NCBI RefSeq assembly: GCF_001424185.1
Contig: NZ_LMOM01000087.1
Coordinates: 91,074 to 155,073 of the forward strand
Length of the DNA: 64,000 nt
Reading direction: 5' to 3'
Source of the DNA: Deinococcus sp. Leaf326
GTDB lineage: Bacteria; Deinococcota; Deinococci; Deinococcales; Deinococcaceae
In this document: piece by piece, positions 20,356 through 28,737 of the stretch
Position numbering within the stretch: position 1 is the stretch's first letter
Layout: every line of letters starts with the position of its first letter
Notes under the pieces: model-generated
What the model was told of the DNA's origin: nothing
What the model saw: only the letters and a program-made list of their open reading frames with translations
Databases searched by the model: none
Position numbers and translations under genes: made by a program

Positions 20356-22107
20356 ATGACCCCAGTCCTGTTGTTGCTGGCGCTGTTTGTCGTTGCGCTG
20401 GTGCTGTTCGCCACCGAGTGGTTGCCGGTCGACGTAACGGCCCTATGCCTGCTGGGGGCGCTGCTGCTGCTGGGGCTGCTGACCCCGGCCGAGGCGTTCG
20501 CGGGGTTCGGCAGCGATACGGTGCTCACGCTGGCGAGCCTCTTTATTCTCACCCAGGTCCTGCTGCGGGCCGGCGTCATCGAGTGGATCGGGACTGCCCT
20601 GACCCGGCGCGTACGCAGCGCTCCGCGTCTGCTCCGGGCCATGCTGGGGACGGTGGCAGGCGTGAGCGCCTTTACCAGCAACACGGCGACCACGGCGGTG
20701 TTCCTGCCAGTCGTCTCGGGCGTGTCGCGCCGCGCGGGGCTGCCGGCCAGCCGCGTCCTCATGCCTCTGGCCTTTTCCAGCATCCTGGGCGGCACGGTTA
20801 CCGTGATCGGCACGAGCACCAACCTCGTGGTGTCGGGCGCGCTGCCGGCCAGCGGGTTGCGGCCCCTGGGCTTTTTCGAGCTGGCCTGGGTGGGCGTGCC
20901 GGTGGCGGTCGCCGGCCTGCTGTACCTGTTTTTCGTTGCGCCCCGGCTACTGCCCGTACGGGACGCCGCCGCCCAGGACACGCTGCGTCCTTACCTCGCT
21001 GACCTCACCGTGGCGGCGGGCAGTCCCCTGATCAGCCAGACGCTGCGCACGGGCAACCTGGGCCGCGACCACGGCCTGACCGTGGTGTCGGTGGACCGCG
21101 CCGGGCAGATGTTCTCTGCCCCCGGGGCCGAGTTCCGGATCGAGGAGGGCGACCGTCTGGCCGCCGAGGGGCCCACCGAGCGCATCCTGGCGGCCCGCAC
21201 CCACCTGGGACTGGTGAGCCACGGCGAACGCCGGCAGCAGGAGGAGCGGCCCGGAGAGGCCCGGCTGGTCGAGGTGGCCGTGCTGCCGGGCGCGCCTGTG
21301 CTCGGGCGCACGCTGCGCGAGTCGCGCTTCCGCGAGCGCTACGGGTGCAGCGTCCTGGCCCTGCACCGCCGCTCGCGGCCCGAGGCCCACCTGGGCCGGG
21401 TACGGGTGCAGGTGGGCGACGTGCTGCTGGTGCAGGGGCCGGCCGAACGGGTCTCGGCCCTCGGGGACGCGCTGGTGGTCCTGGGTGACCTGACCGAGCA
21501 GCAGCGCGACCTTCGCCGGGCGCCGCTGGCCCTTCTGCTGTTCGCCGGAGCGGTCCTGGCCGGGGCGACCGGCCTGCTGCCGCTGGGGGTCGCAGTGGTG
21601 GTGGCCGTGGCCCTCGCGCTGGCCCTGCGCCTGATCTCGCCCGAGGAAGCCTACCGCAGCGTCGAGTGGCCGGTAATCGTGCTCGTGGCCTGCATGCTGG
21701 CCTTCGGGGGCGCGTTCGAGGACACGGGCGCGGCCCGGGTCATCACCGGGGCACTCTCGGGCGTGCTCGAGCCGCTGGGCCCGTATGGTCTGCTCGGAGC
21801 GCTATTCGTGGTGACGGTGGTCCTGACCCAGCCCATGAGCAACCAGGCCGCGGCTCTGGTCATGTTGCCCCTCACCATCGGCACGGCCCAGACGCTGGGG
21901 TACGATCCCCGGCCCTTCGTGATCGGCATCACGATCGCGGCGAGCAACTCCTTCATCACTCCGCTGGAACCCTCCTGCATGCTCGTGTACGGCCCCGGCC
22001 GCTACACTTTTTTCGACTTCGTGCGGGTGGGCCTGGGCCTGACCCTCCTGACCTTTGCAGTGTCCATGTTCGTCATTCCACTCGTGTGGCCCTTTCAGTC
22101 TCCGTGA
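20356..22107 (+). CDS. SLC13/DASS-type anion permease with TrkA-C domains
   Basis: The 583-residue membrane protein is split into two halves of transmembrane helices around a soluble insert at about 205-385. The insert holds two TrkA-C-like (RCK_C) domains, seen as EFRIEEGDRLAAEGPTE and RVQVGDVLLVQGPAE. The membrane signatures SNTATTAVFLP and SNQAAALVMLPL are the repeated SNT-type sodium/substrate sites of the divalent-anion:sodium symporter family. The likely substrate is an anion such as sulfate or a dicarboxylate. It follows lysK by 10 nt and is probably in the same operon. Confidence 0.88.
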   Translation: MTPVLLLLALFVVALVLFATEWLPVDVTALCLLGALLLLGLLTPAEAFAGFGSDTVLTLASLFILTQVLLRAGVIEWIGTALTRRVRSAPRLLRAMLGTVAGVSAFTSNTATTAVFLPVVSGVSRRAGLPASRVLMPLAFSSILGGTVTVIGTSTNLVVSGALPASGLRPLGFFELAWVGVPVAVAGLLYLFFVAPRLLPVRDAAAQDTLRPYLADLTVAAGSPLISQTLRTGNLGRDHGLTVVSVDRAGQMFSAPGAEFRIEEGDRLAAEGPTERILAARTHLGLVSHGERRQQEERPGEARLVEVAVLPGAPVLGRTLRESRFRERYGCSVLALHRRSRPEAHLGRVRVQVGDVLLVQGPAERVSALGDALVVLGDLTEQQRDLRRAPLALLLFAGAVLAGATGLLPLGVAVVVAVALALALRLISPEEAYRSVEWPVIVLVACMLAFGGAFEDTGAARVITGALSGVLEPLGPYGLLGALFVVTVVLTQPMSNQAAALVMLPLTIGTAQTLGYDPRPFVIGITIAASNSFITPLEPSCMLVYGPGRYTFFDFVRVGLGLTLLTFAVSMFVIPLVWPFQSP

Positions 22108-22114
22108 GGTCCTG

Positions 22115-22759
22115 ATGTCTCCCGATGCCCGTTCCACTCTCGGTGACTGGTTGCGTGCTCTGCTGCCACGCCCCTGCCCTGGCTGCGGCGCGCAGCTCGG
22201 TACGGCGGCGGGCCTGTGCGCCGCGTGCCGCGCGGCCCTGCGTGTGCGGACCGAGAGTCACTCGCCATTGAGTGGGCGCGTGACCCCTCATCTCCTGAGC
22301 TGCGGGCCGTATCAGGGCGTGGCCCGGCGCAGCGTGCGGGCCCTGAAGTACGGCGGCGCGCGCGAGGTGGCCGTGCCGCTGGGCGAGCTGCTCGCCGCCG
22401 CGGTCCCCCCAAGCTGGAACGTGGCGGCGGTGGTGCCGGTGCCCCTGCACCCGGCCCGACAGCGGGAGCGCGGCTACAACCAGGCGGAACTGCTGGCGCG
22501 GGCCATTGCCCACCGCTTGGGCGTGCCCTGCGTGCCGGCGCTGGAACGCACCCGCGCCACTGCCCAGCAGGCCCGGCAACAGGTCGGGGACCGGCAGGCC
22601 AACCTCGCTGGGGCCTTCCGGGTGTGCGGCGCGCTGCCTCCAGGGACCGTGCTGCTCGTCGACGATGTGGCGACCACCGGCAGCACGCTGCTGGCCTGCC
22701 GCGACGCTCTGCTCGCCGCCGGCCCACGCGAGCTGCGGTATGCAGTCGTCGCGCGCTGA
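22115..22759 (+). CDS. ComF family phosphoribosyltransferase-like protein
   Basis: The 214-residue protein has a four-cysteine zinc finger at its N-terminus (C21, C24, C35, C38 in CPGCGAQ ... LCAACRA). A PRTase-like domain follows, with VPVPLHPARQRERGYNQAELLARAI and the PRPP-loop VLLVDDVATTGST (about 182-194). ComF proteins are required for natural DNA uptake in several bacteria, and Deinococcus is naturally competent, so a role in transformation is likely. The ATG at 22115 follows the upstream stop by 7 nt and overlaps a GAGGT ribosome site region, so it is co-transcribed with the permease. Confidence 0.88.
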   Translation: MSPDARSTLGDWLRALLPRPCPGCGAQLGTAAGLCAACRAALRVRTESHSPLSGRVTPHLLSCGPYQGVARRSVRALKYGGAREVAVPLGELLAAAVPPSWNVAAVVPVPLHPARQRERGYNQAELLARAIAHRLGVPCVPALERTRATAQQARQQVGDRQANLAGAFRVCGALPPGTVLLVDDVATTGSTLLACRDALLAAGPRELRYAVVAR

Positions 22760-22846
22760 GCCGGCCTTCAGAGCTGCTCTGGAGGCCTGTGGAGGTGCCC
22801 GCCGTTGCCCCGGTGGGAGAAACCGCTCAGCCGGCGGGCCGGAGGC

Positions 22847-23419
22847 TTACTGCGCCGTCTGGGGCAGCCGCTCGCCGGCGCGCACGGCCACGCCCAGGCG
22901 GTTGCCGGCGGGGGGCAGGGGACAGGTCCAGCCGTCGCCGTAGGCGCAGTAGGGATGGTAGGCGAGGTTGAAGTCGAGCTGCACGAGCGCTTCGCCGCCG
23001 GGACCACGCGATACCGGGGCGTCGAGATACCGGCCCGCGCCGTAGGTCTCCGGGCCGCTGGTGGCGTCACGGAAGGGAATGAATACGCGCGCCGGGTCCT
23101 GCTCGCCGAGGGGCGCGAAGACGCTCAGCAGCTGCTCGCCGCCGGGCAGCGGGAGGCGCACCCGCCCGGCAAGGGCCATCTGGCGTGGCTGGCCGGTGCT
23201 CGTCTCCAGCGTGACCTCGCCCGCGTCCTGCGCGCTGGGCGCTTCCAGCGGCGCGCCCAGGGCCCAGGTCTCGTCGGGGGCGTAGTAGCTCAGCCCCTGG
23301 AACCGGCCCAGCGCCTCTCCCTGAATGGGGCCGCGCCCGGCCGCGAAATGCTCGTCCTTGCGGCGGCGGAACTCGGTGATCGCTCCGGCGTGCAGGTCGC
23401 CCGGCGCTCCGGCGCTCAC
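22847..23419 (-). CDS. DUF1684 family protein
   Basis: The 190-residue protein carries the family's hallmark near the C-terminus: DFNLAYHPYCAYGDGWTCPLPPAGNRL with its two cysteines, preceded by VFIPFRDATSGPETYGAGRYLD. DUF1684 proteins are widespread and of unknown function. It starts with an ATGA overlap on the S4-domain gene, so both are translated from one mRNA. Confidence 0.85.
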   Translation of the reverse strand: MSAGAPGDLHAGAITEFRRRKDEHFAAGRGPIQGEALGRFQGLSYYAPDETWALGAPLEAPSAQDAGEVTLETSTGQPRQMALAGRVRLPLPGGEQLLSVFAPLGEQDPARVFIPFRDATSGPETYGAGRYLDAPVSRGPGGEALVQLDFNLAYHPYCAYGDGWTCPLPPAGNRLGVAVRAGERLPQTAQ

Positions 23420-23634
23420 CAGTCCACCTCCACGCGCTGCCCCGCGTACTCGACGACGTCGCCCCGGCGCAGCTTTTTGCGCCTCCGGGTCTCGATGTCG
23501 CCGTTCAGGCGGACCTCGCCGCCCTGCACGCGGAACTTGGCCTCACCGCCGGTTTCCACCAGCCCGCGCAGTTTCAGAAAACTCTGCAGGTCGATGGTAT
23601 CGGCGTCGTCGGGGGTCTGGGCATAGCGGGTCAT
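23416..23634 (-). CDS. Small S4-domain RNA-binding protein (YaaA/RlbA-like)
   Basis: This 72-residue protein consists almost entirely of one S4 fold: IDLQSFLKLRGLVETGGEAK, then GEVRLNGDIETRRRKKLRRGDVVE. Relatives such as YaaA bind structured RNA and are linked to ribosome assembly. It is the first gene of a pair with DUF1684. A TACCCT box (complement of 23642-23647) ends 7 nt before its ATG. Confidence 0.88.
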   Translation of the reverse strand: MTRYAQTPDDADTIDLQSFLKLRGLVETGGEAKFRVQGGEVRLNGDIETRRRKKLRRGDVVEYAGQRVEVDW

Positions 23635-23641
23635 GCCGGCC

Positions 23642-23647
23642 AGGGTA
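23642..23647 (-). promoter_or_regulatory. -10 box (TACCCT) of the S4/DUF1684 operon
   Basis: TACCCT on the minus strand ends 7 nt before the ATG at 23634, the usual leaderless spacing here. Confidence 0.5.
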
Positions 23648-23662
23648 GCAGGGGCGCGCGGA

Positions 23663-24418
23663 TCAGGGTGTGGTTGGCGTGGTCCCGGGCGGAGTCGTTG
23701 CGGGAGGCGACGTGACGGGCGGCACGGTTGCGGGCGGGGTCGCCCCGGGGGTCGTGGGGGTCGGCGTGGTTGCTGGGGCTGTGGCGGGCGCCGCAGCTGG
23801 AGGGGTCGCGGACGCGGGGGTGGCCGTTGAGGCGGGCGCAGGGGTGGCTGGCGTGGCCTGTGCCGGAGCCGCGTTCAGGGCGGTGGTGTACTGCGCGCTG
23901 AACAGCCGCAGGTCGGCGTCGTCCACCTTGCGGTCCTGGTTCAGGTCGCCGTATTGCGGCGAGGTCTTGCCGAAGTTCTCCATCAGCAGGGCGAGGTCGG
24001 CAAGGTCGACAGCGCCGTCGCCGTTCAGGTCCGCGCCCCCGAACCGTTTCTGCGCGGCCTCGGGAGTCCAGGCCGTGAGCTTGAACTCGTCCTGAAGCTG
24101 CCGCCGCACTGCCTCGGTCAACGTGAGTGGCCCCTGCGGGTTGAACTCCAGGCGCCGTTCGCCGCCCACCACGACCACCCGCGCCGACACGTCGGGGTTG
24201 AAAGGGGCGTCGCTGACCCCGACGCCTCCCAGCGTCAGGGTCGGCCCCGAGCTGTCGTCGAGGGTAAAGGGCACCTCGCGCGTCGAGAGGGCGGCCAGGG
24301 CGGCCAGGGTCGCCTGCCGCATCGCCTCGCCCTGGGGCCGCAGCTTGAGGCCCACCGCGCCCGCCTGTGCCAGTAGCGCCGCCGCCAGCAGCGCGCCCAT
24401 CCGCGCGGCGCGGCGCAT
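23663..24418 (-). CDS. Secreted protein with dockerin-like calcium repeats and Pro/Thr tail
   Basis: The 251-residue product has a signal peptide (about 1-22) and an N-terminal domain (about 25-115) of unknown type. Two dockerin-like EF-hand loops follow: DLNGDGAVDLAD (130-141) and DLNQDRKVDDAD (158-169). Each keeps the D-x-N-x-D-x-x-V-D-x-x-D calcium pattern. The last 70 residues are Pro/Thr/Ala-rich. The gene starts at the last base of the preceding stop (1-bp overlap), so it is coupled to the middle gene of the cluster. A dockerin-like partner for the cohesin-like lipoprotein upstream is an inference. Loops of this kind also occur as free calcium-binding modules. Confidence 0.78.
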   Translation of the reverse strand: MRRAARMGALLAAALLAQAGAVGLKLRPQGEAMRQATLAALAALSTREVPFTLDDSSGPTLTLGGVGVSDAPFNPDVSARVVVVGGERRLEFNPQGPLTLTEAVRRQLQDEFKLTAWTPEAAQKRFGGADLNGDGAVDLADLALLMENFGKTSPQYGDLNQDRKVDDADLRLFSAQYTTALNAAPAQATPATPAPASTATPASATPPAAAPATAPATTPTPTTPGATPPATVPPVTSPPATTPPGTTPTTP

Positions 24419-24939
24419 CAGCGCTTCTCCCGCGCCGCGCGGATGGCGTCGCGCAGGGCCGTGGGGTCGGTGATGAGGGTCACGGCCGGATCACCCGGAG
24501 CAGGGGAGGAAGTGCTGGTCGTCGCCGCACTCCCCGCGGGCGACACCGAAACCGCTCCGTTCGTGACCGGGTACAGCCCCTGGTTGAAGCCCACGAGCGG
24601 GCTGTCGGCGCGGCGGCTATACAGCAGGACGAAGACCTCCTGGCCGCCGCCCAGGGCCGGCAGGTCCTGCACGCCCTGGAGAAAGAACAGCGCGGGCTGG
24701 CCCAGGTGCTGCGGCAGGCTGGCGGCGTCGCCGGCCACCGTCTCGGTGACAGTCAGTGGATAGACCGTGTAGGTCACGTCGCCCTCTTTGGCCGTGGTCG
24801 GCGTGCCGAGGGTCGCGCGCACGATCACCTCGGCCTTCTGGGCCTGCTGCGCCAGGGTCAGGGGAGTGACGGCCGTCGCCCCGGCCACGGCGGACCACAG
24901 GGTCAGCGCGGCGGCGCCCGCCAGCAGCGCCCGCTTCAT
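24418..24939 (-). CDS. Secreted hypothetical protein of the cohesin/dockerin-like cluster
   Basis: The 173-residue protein has a signal peptide (MKRALLAGAAALTLWSAVAGA) and a beta-rich body, LAQQAQKAEVIVRATLGTP ... TYTVYPLTVTETVAGD ... LFFLQGVQDLPALGGGQEVFVLLYSR. A Thr/Ser-rich low-complexity patch follows. The frame is open much further upstream, but that part overlaps the cohesin-like gene in another frame and is not protein-like. The true ATG at 24939 overlaps that gene's stop by 4 bases, so the three genes form one coupled unit. I do not recognise the family. Confidence 0.75.
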   Translation of the reverse strand: MKRALLAGAAALTLWSAVAGATAVTPLTLAQQAQKAEVIVRATLGTPTTAKEGDVTYTVYPLTVTETVAGDAASLPQHLGQPALFFLQGVQDLPALGGGQEVFVLLYSRRADSPLVGFNQGLYPVTNGAVSVSPAGSAATTSTSSPAPGDPAVTLITDPTALRDAIRAAREKR

Positions 24940-25970
24940 GGCTGACCTCCGACGGGCGGCGTCACCGGGTTGGTCGGCGTGGTCGGCACGGTGCCGGGGC
25001 CGGTGGGAACTGGGGTGCCCGGTGTGGTCGGCGTGCCGGTCGCCGGGTCGCTGGTCGGCAACGGCGCTGGAGCTACGGAGGGCGAGGGCAGGGGAGAAGA
25101 GTCGGTCGGTGAGGTGCCCGGCGGGGTCTGCGCTGGGGTGGTCTGGGCTGGGGTGGTGCCCGAGGCCGGGACAGTTGGAGTCGCTGGGGTGACGGCCGGG
25201 GTCGTCTCCGGCGTGACCTGCGCGGGCGCGGGCGGCTGCTTCTCGCCCAGGACCTTGCCGGCGCCGTCGCGCGACTCGTACCAGAACAGGGTGCTGTTCA
25301 GGCTGACGGCCTTGGTGGGTTTCACGGTGATCAGGGCGACGCGGGCGCCGGCGCGCGGCACGGTCTTGAAGCCCAGGTCCAGCGAGAGCACCTGCCCCTG
25401 CTGGCGCCAGAACACCGGGTTTCCGCTCTCGGCGGCCTGCACCCGCGTGACCTGCACGTCCGGCCCCAGGTCCCAGGTGACGCGGGCGGCGCGGGCGCTG
25501 CGCGGCGCCTTGATCATCACCGGCACGCGCGTCTCGCCGCGAATCTCGCCGGTGGGCAGGGTGGGTTCCAGCGACAGGGGCGGCAGGTCGTTGACGTTCA
25601 GGGTGTAGGTCTGGACCTTGTTGCTCAGGTTGGCGTCGCTGGCCTCGACGGTGAACTGAAAGGCCCCGCGCGCGCTCGGCGTGCCCGAGAGGGTGCCGCC
25701 CGAAAAACGCAGGCCCGGCGGCAGCGTGCCGCCCGCGACCCGGTAGCCGTAGGGCCCGACGCCCCCGGCTACGGTCAGCGAGGCGCTGAACGGCTCGTTC
25801 ACGTAGGCGGCCGGCAGGGAGGCGGCCGCGAAGGTCAGGGGGTCGGTGCGCGCCGACAGGCCGGTGCTCGTGCCGCTGGTCGTCGCGCCGCAGCCGCTGA
25901 GCAGCGCCGCGCCCAGCAGCAGGGGCAACGCCGCGTGCCGCGCCCGGCGACAGGGAACTCGTGGAGGCAT
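24936..25970 (-). CDS. Lipoprotein with putative Ig domain, cohesin-like domain and Pro/Thr tail
   Basis: The 344-residue protein has a lipoprotein signal (lipobox LLSGC, C27) and a putative-Ig domain (about 43-128; PFSASLTVAGGVGPYGYRV ... LPPGLRF ... LSGTPSARGAFQFTV). A beta domain at about 132-236 follows the layout of cohesins: VPVMIKAPRSARAARVTWDL, VTRVQAAESGN, LSLDLGF, ARVALITVKPT. A 100-residue Pro/Thr-rich tail ends the protein. The Ig assignment is firm; the cohesin-like one rests on strand pattern and on the dockerin-like gene two positions downstream. A TAGACT box 6 nt before the ATG gives the cluster its own promoter. Confidence 0.78.
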   Translation of the reverse strand: MPPRVPCRRARHAALPLLLGAALLSGCGATTSGTSTGLSARTDPLTFAAASLPAAYVNEPFSASLTVAGGVGPYGYRVAGGTLPPGLRFSGGTLSGTPSARGAFQFTVEASDANLSNKVQTYTLNVNDLPPLSLEPTLPTGEIRGETRVPVMIKAPRSARAARVTWDLGPDVQVTRVQAAESGNPVFWRQQGQVLSLDLGFKTVPRAGARVALITVKPTKAVSLNSTLFWYESRDGAGKVLGEKQPPAPAQVTPETTPAVTPATPTVPASGTTPAQTTPAQTPPGTSPTDSSPLPSPSVAPAPLPTSDPATGTPTTPGTPVPTGPGTVPTTPTNPVTPPVGGQP

Positions 25971-25976
25971 GGCCCC

Positions 25977-25982
25977 AGTCTA
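25977..25982 (-). promoter_or_regulatory. -10 box (TAGACT) of the cohesin-like/dockerin-like cluster
   Basis: TAGACT on the minus strand ends 6 nt before the ATG at 25970, so the three-gene cluster need not depend on readthrough from the DUF3084 gene. Confidence 0.55.
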
Positions 25983-26055
25983 GCCGGGCCACATGAGGCG
26001 GATGGGCCGGTGTGCCGCCCGGTGCGCAGCTTCGGGAAGTGGCCTGCTCCCCTGA

Positions 26056-27825
26056 TCAGGGAAAGACGGCGTAGAGGTCCACCCGCGAGGCAGGCTTCAC
26101 GTCGTCGCGCGCCGCGATGCCGATGGTGACGTTGCCACTGCCCTGGTTGCTCAGGCGCGCGAGCAGGTTGACGAAATCGCTGACTTCCAGCCCCTGGTTG
26201 CTGATGGCGTCGCTCGGCACGCCGCGCGTGGTCAGGTCCAGCACCGTGTCCTGCACGAGTTCGCTGAGCTGAGACTGCACGGCCCGCGCGTCGCCCAGGC
26301 GCACGGTCACGCGCCGGATGGGAACGCCGGCGCGGTACAGCACACTGTTGGGCCGTGCGTCGCAGCTCAGGTCCACCGGAAAGCCGGCCGGACTGTTCTG
26401 GGCCGCCCAGCACTGCACGAAGCTGCTCGTGTTCAGGCCGCGCAGCTTGGTTTCCAGCGCGCCCCGGCTGCTGCTGTTCAGGCGCGCGGCCGGGCCGCCG
26501 TCGTTGCCGCGCGCGCCCTGGGCCTGCGCCGCGCTCGCCGCCAGGGCGAAGAAGGTGTCGAGGTTGCGCACGCTGGGCACTAGCCCGGCGTACACGAGGT
26601 CGTTCTTGGGGTAGGCCAGCACGGCGTTGCGGCTGGCACTGAGTTCGGTGCGGGCGCTGGAGTATTCGTCCTGCAACTGGCCCAGGCTGGCCTGTGCGCT
26701 GGCGAGCTGCGTGGAGAGCGCGCCGTTGCTGGCCCGCAGCTGGGTCTGCTGCGCGCGCAGCGCCGTGAGGTCCTGGCGCACGCGGTCGCGCTCCTGGGTG
26801 GCCTGGGTACGCTGCGCCACCAGGGCGTCGCGCTCGGCGGCGAGGCGGTCACGGGCCTGCTGCGCCTGAAGCTGCTGGGCCTGCGCCTGGCGGGCCTGTG
26901 TCTGGGCCTGCTCGGCCTGCGCCTGGGCCTGCTGCGCCTGGGCCTGCGCCTGAGCGCGTGCCCCGGTTGCCGTGGCCGCCGCTTGGCGCAGCGCCGTGAG
27001 TTGCGTGTTCAGTGCACCGACCTGCGCCTGGGCCTCGCGCTGCGCGCCCAGGGCCGACTGCCGGGCCGCCTCGGCGCGGACCTGGGCCGCGCGCGCACTT
27101 GCCTGCTCGGCCAGAGCACGGGCCTGGGCCTGCTCGCTCTGGGCCTGCGCCCGCTCGCTCTTGACCTGGGCGTCGTCGGCGCGGGCCTGGGCACTCTGCG
27201 CCTCCTGCTCGGCCTGGGCGCTGCGCAGCGAGAGGTCGAGCACCTGCGCGTCGAGGGCCTGGGCCCGCGTCCGGCTGGCCTCCAGCGCCGACTGCGACTG
27301 CGCGAGGCGGTCGCGGCTGGCCTGCGCCTGGGCTTCGAGGTCGCGCCGCAGGGCCGAAAGCTCGGTCACGCGGTTCTGGAGGGCCCGGCGCTGCGCTTCC
27401 AGTCCGGCCTGTGCGGCGCGCGCGGCCGTGAGATCCGTGCGGGCGGCCCCCACCTCAGTCAGGGCCTGGGCGCGCTCACGGCGCAGCCGCTCGGCACCGG
27501 CCTGGGCCGCGTCGCGCTCCAGCTGCGCGGCGTTCAGGTCGGCCTGCACCGACCCCACCTCGCGGCGCAGCGACTCGATCTGCGGCCGCAGCTGGTCGGC
27601 CTGCGCGATGGTCTGCACGGCGCTGCGGTTGAGCAGCAAGAAGGCCGCGAGGCTCGCCAAGCTGATGCCCATGCCCGAGAGCACCGCGACCACGAGCGCC
27701 GTCTGCTTGGGCCGCAGCCCGAACCAGCGCAGGTGTTTGCGCCCCACCTTCTTGGCGATGGTATCGGCCGCATAGGCGACGACGCCCGAAAGCAGGACGA
27801 CGAAAGGCAAAAACAGCCACAGCAT
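26056..27825 (-). CDS. DUF3084 family membrane protein with very long Ala/Gln coiled coil
   Basis: The 589-residue protein has two transmembrane helices (about 1-22 and 44-66) around a short basic loop, as in DUF3084 proteins of cyanobacteria and Deinococcus. A coiled coil of roughly 330 residues (about 75-405) rich in Ala, Gln and Arg follows, then a globular C-terminal domain (about 415-589). The coiled coil could span a large part of the periplasm. It starts 14 nt after lptB, so the pair is an operon. A bridge or scaffold role in envelope transport is inferred from the architecture and that neighbour, not shown. Confidence 0.85.
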   Translation of the reverse strand: MLWLFLPFVVLLSGVVAYAADTIAKKVGRKHLRWFGLRPKQTALVVAVLSGMGISLASLAAFLLLNRSAVQTIAQADQLRPQIESLRREVGSVQADLNAAQLERDAAQAGAERLRRERAQALTEVGAARTDLTAARAAQAGLEAQRRALQNRVTELSALRRDLEAQAQASRDRLAQSQSALEASRTRAQALDAQVLDLSLRSAQAEQEAQSAQARADDAQVKSERAQAQSEQAQARALAEQASARAAQVRAEAARQSALGAQREAQAQVGALNTQLTALRQAAATATGARAQAQAQAQQAQAQAEQAQTQARQAQAQQLQAQQARDRLAAERDALVAQRTQATQERDRVRQDLTALRAQQTQLRASNGALSTQLASAQASLGQLQDEYSSARTELSASRNAVLAYPKNDLVYAGLVPSVRNLDTFFALAASAAQAQGARGNDGGPAARLNSSSRGALETKLRGLNTSSFVQCWAAQNSPAGFPVDLSCDARPNSVLYRAGVPIRRVTVRLGDARAVQSQLSELVQDTVLDLTTRGVPSDAISNQGLEVSDFVNLLARLSNQGSGNVTIGIAARDDVKPASRVDLYAVFP

Positions 27826-27839
27826 CGGTGCGCCCCGCC

Positions 27840-28661
27840 CTACAGCTCGAAGTCTTCGCCCAGGTAGTACTGCCGGGCGTCCTCGTCCCGCGCGAACTCC
27901 TGGGGCGTGCCGTCGAACTTCACGGTGCCGTCGAACATCAGGTACACCCGGTCACACAGCGCGATAGTCTCGCGCACGTTGTGGTCGGTAATGAACACCC
28001 CGATACCCCGGCGGTCGCGCAGCTCGCGGATCAGGCGCTGGATCTCGCGGATGCTCTTGGGGTCCACCCCGGTAAACGGCTCGTCGAGCAGCAGGTAGTC
28101 GGGGTCGGTGGTCAGGGCGCGGGCGAGTTCCAACCTCCGCCGCTCGCCGCCCGAGAGCTGGTAGGCGAGGCTGTTCGCCAGGTGGGTCAGCCCGAACTCG
28201 GCGAGCAGCGCGTCGGCGCGGGCCTCCTGTTCGGCGCGCGGCAGGTCCTGATATTCCAGGATCGCCAGGAGATTGTCGCGGGCCGAGAGCTTGCGAAAGG
28301 CGCTGGGTTCCTGCGGCAGGTAGCCCAGGCCCAGGCGGGCACGCTCGTGCATGGGCAGGCGCGTCACGTCGCGCTCGCCCAGGGTGATGTGGCCGCCGCC
28401 GGGGCGCACGAAGCCCACCAACATGTAGAACGAGGTGGTCTTGCCCGCACCGTTGGGGCCGAACAGGGCCACGATCTCGCCGGGACGGACCGTGAAATCC
28501 ACCCCGCGCACGACCGTACGCCGGCCGTAATTCTTGGTCAGGCCCGAGGCGACCAGTTCCGGCCGGCCACGCGCGGCCGCCGTCTGCTCCGGGCCACCTG
28601 CGGGGCGGGGCGAAACCGGGGCCGAGGGCGGGGCGCTGGGGGCGGGAGAGGTCACGTTCAC
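27840..28661 (-). CDS. lptB: LptB-type ABC transporter ATPase
   Basis: LptB powers extraction of lipopolysaccharide from the inner membrane in other diderms. The 273-residue protein has Walker [10 protein letters not shown] (68-76), signature [15 protein letters not shown], Walker [10 protein letters not shown] and the LptB-typical [11 protein letters not shown]-loop region, with a Pro-rich 33-residue N-terminal extension. Deinococcus is not known to make classical LPS, so the cargo is probably another envelope lipid or glycolipid. A TAGGCT box lies directly before the GTG at 28661. A GTG at 28655 would fit the usual 7-nt leaderless spacing better. It leads an operon with the DUF3084 gene. 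Confidence 0.88.
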   Translation of the reverse strand: MNVTSPAPSAPPSAPVSPRPAGGPEQTAAARGRPELVASGLTKNYGRRTVVRGVDFTVRPGEIVALFGPNGAGKTTSFYMLVGFVRPGGGHITLGERDVTRLPMHERARLGLGYLPQEPSAFRKLSARDNLLAILEYQDLPRAEQEARADALLAEFGLTHLANSLAYQLSGGERRRLELARALTTDPDYLLLDEPFTGVDPKSIREIQRLIRELRDRRGIGVFITDHNVRETIALCDRVYLMFDGTVKFDGTPQEFARDEDARQYYLGEDFEL

Positions 28662-28722
28662 GAGCCTAGCACGCCTGTTTTAGGGGTCGGTGAGCCTTGT
28701 CACGCCCCGCGCTGGGCGGGGG

Positions 28723-28728
28723 TAGACT
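28723..28728 (+). promoter_or_regulatory. -10 box (TAGACT) of deoB
   Basis: TAGACT ends 9 nt before the ATG at 28738; a TTGTCA hexamer lies 20 nt further upstream. Confidence 0.45.
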
Positions 28729-28737
28729 GCCCCCATC

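Noticed and set aside
26627..27867. Long plus-strand frames rich in Ala/Cys/Arg opposite the DUF3084 gene
   Set aside because: They are complements of the repetitive Ala/Gln coiled-coil codons, not independent genes.
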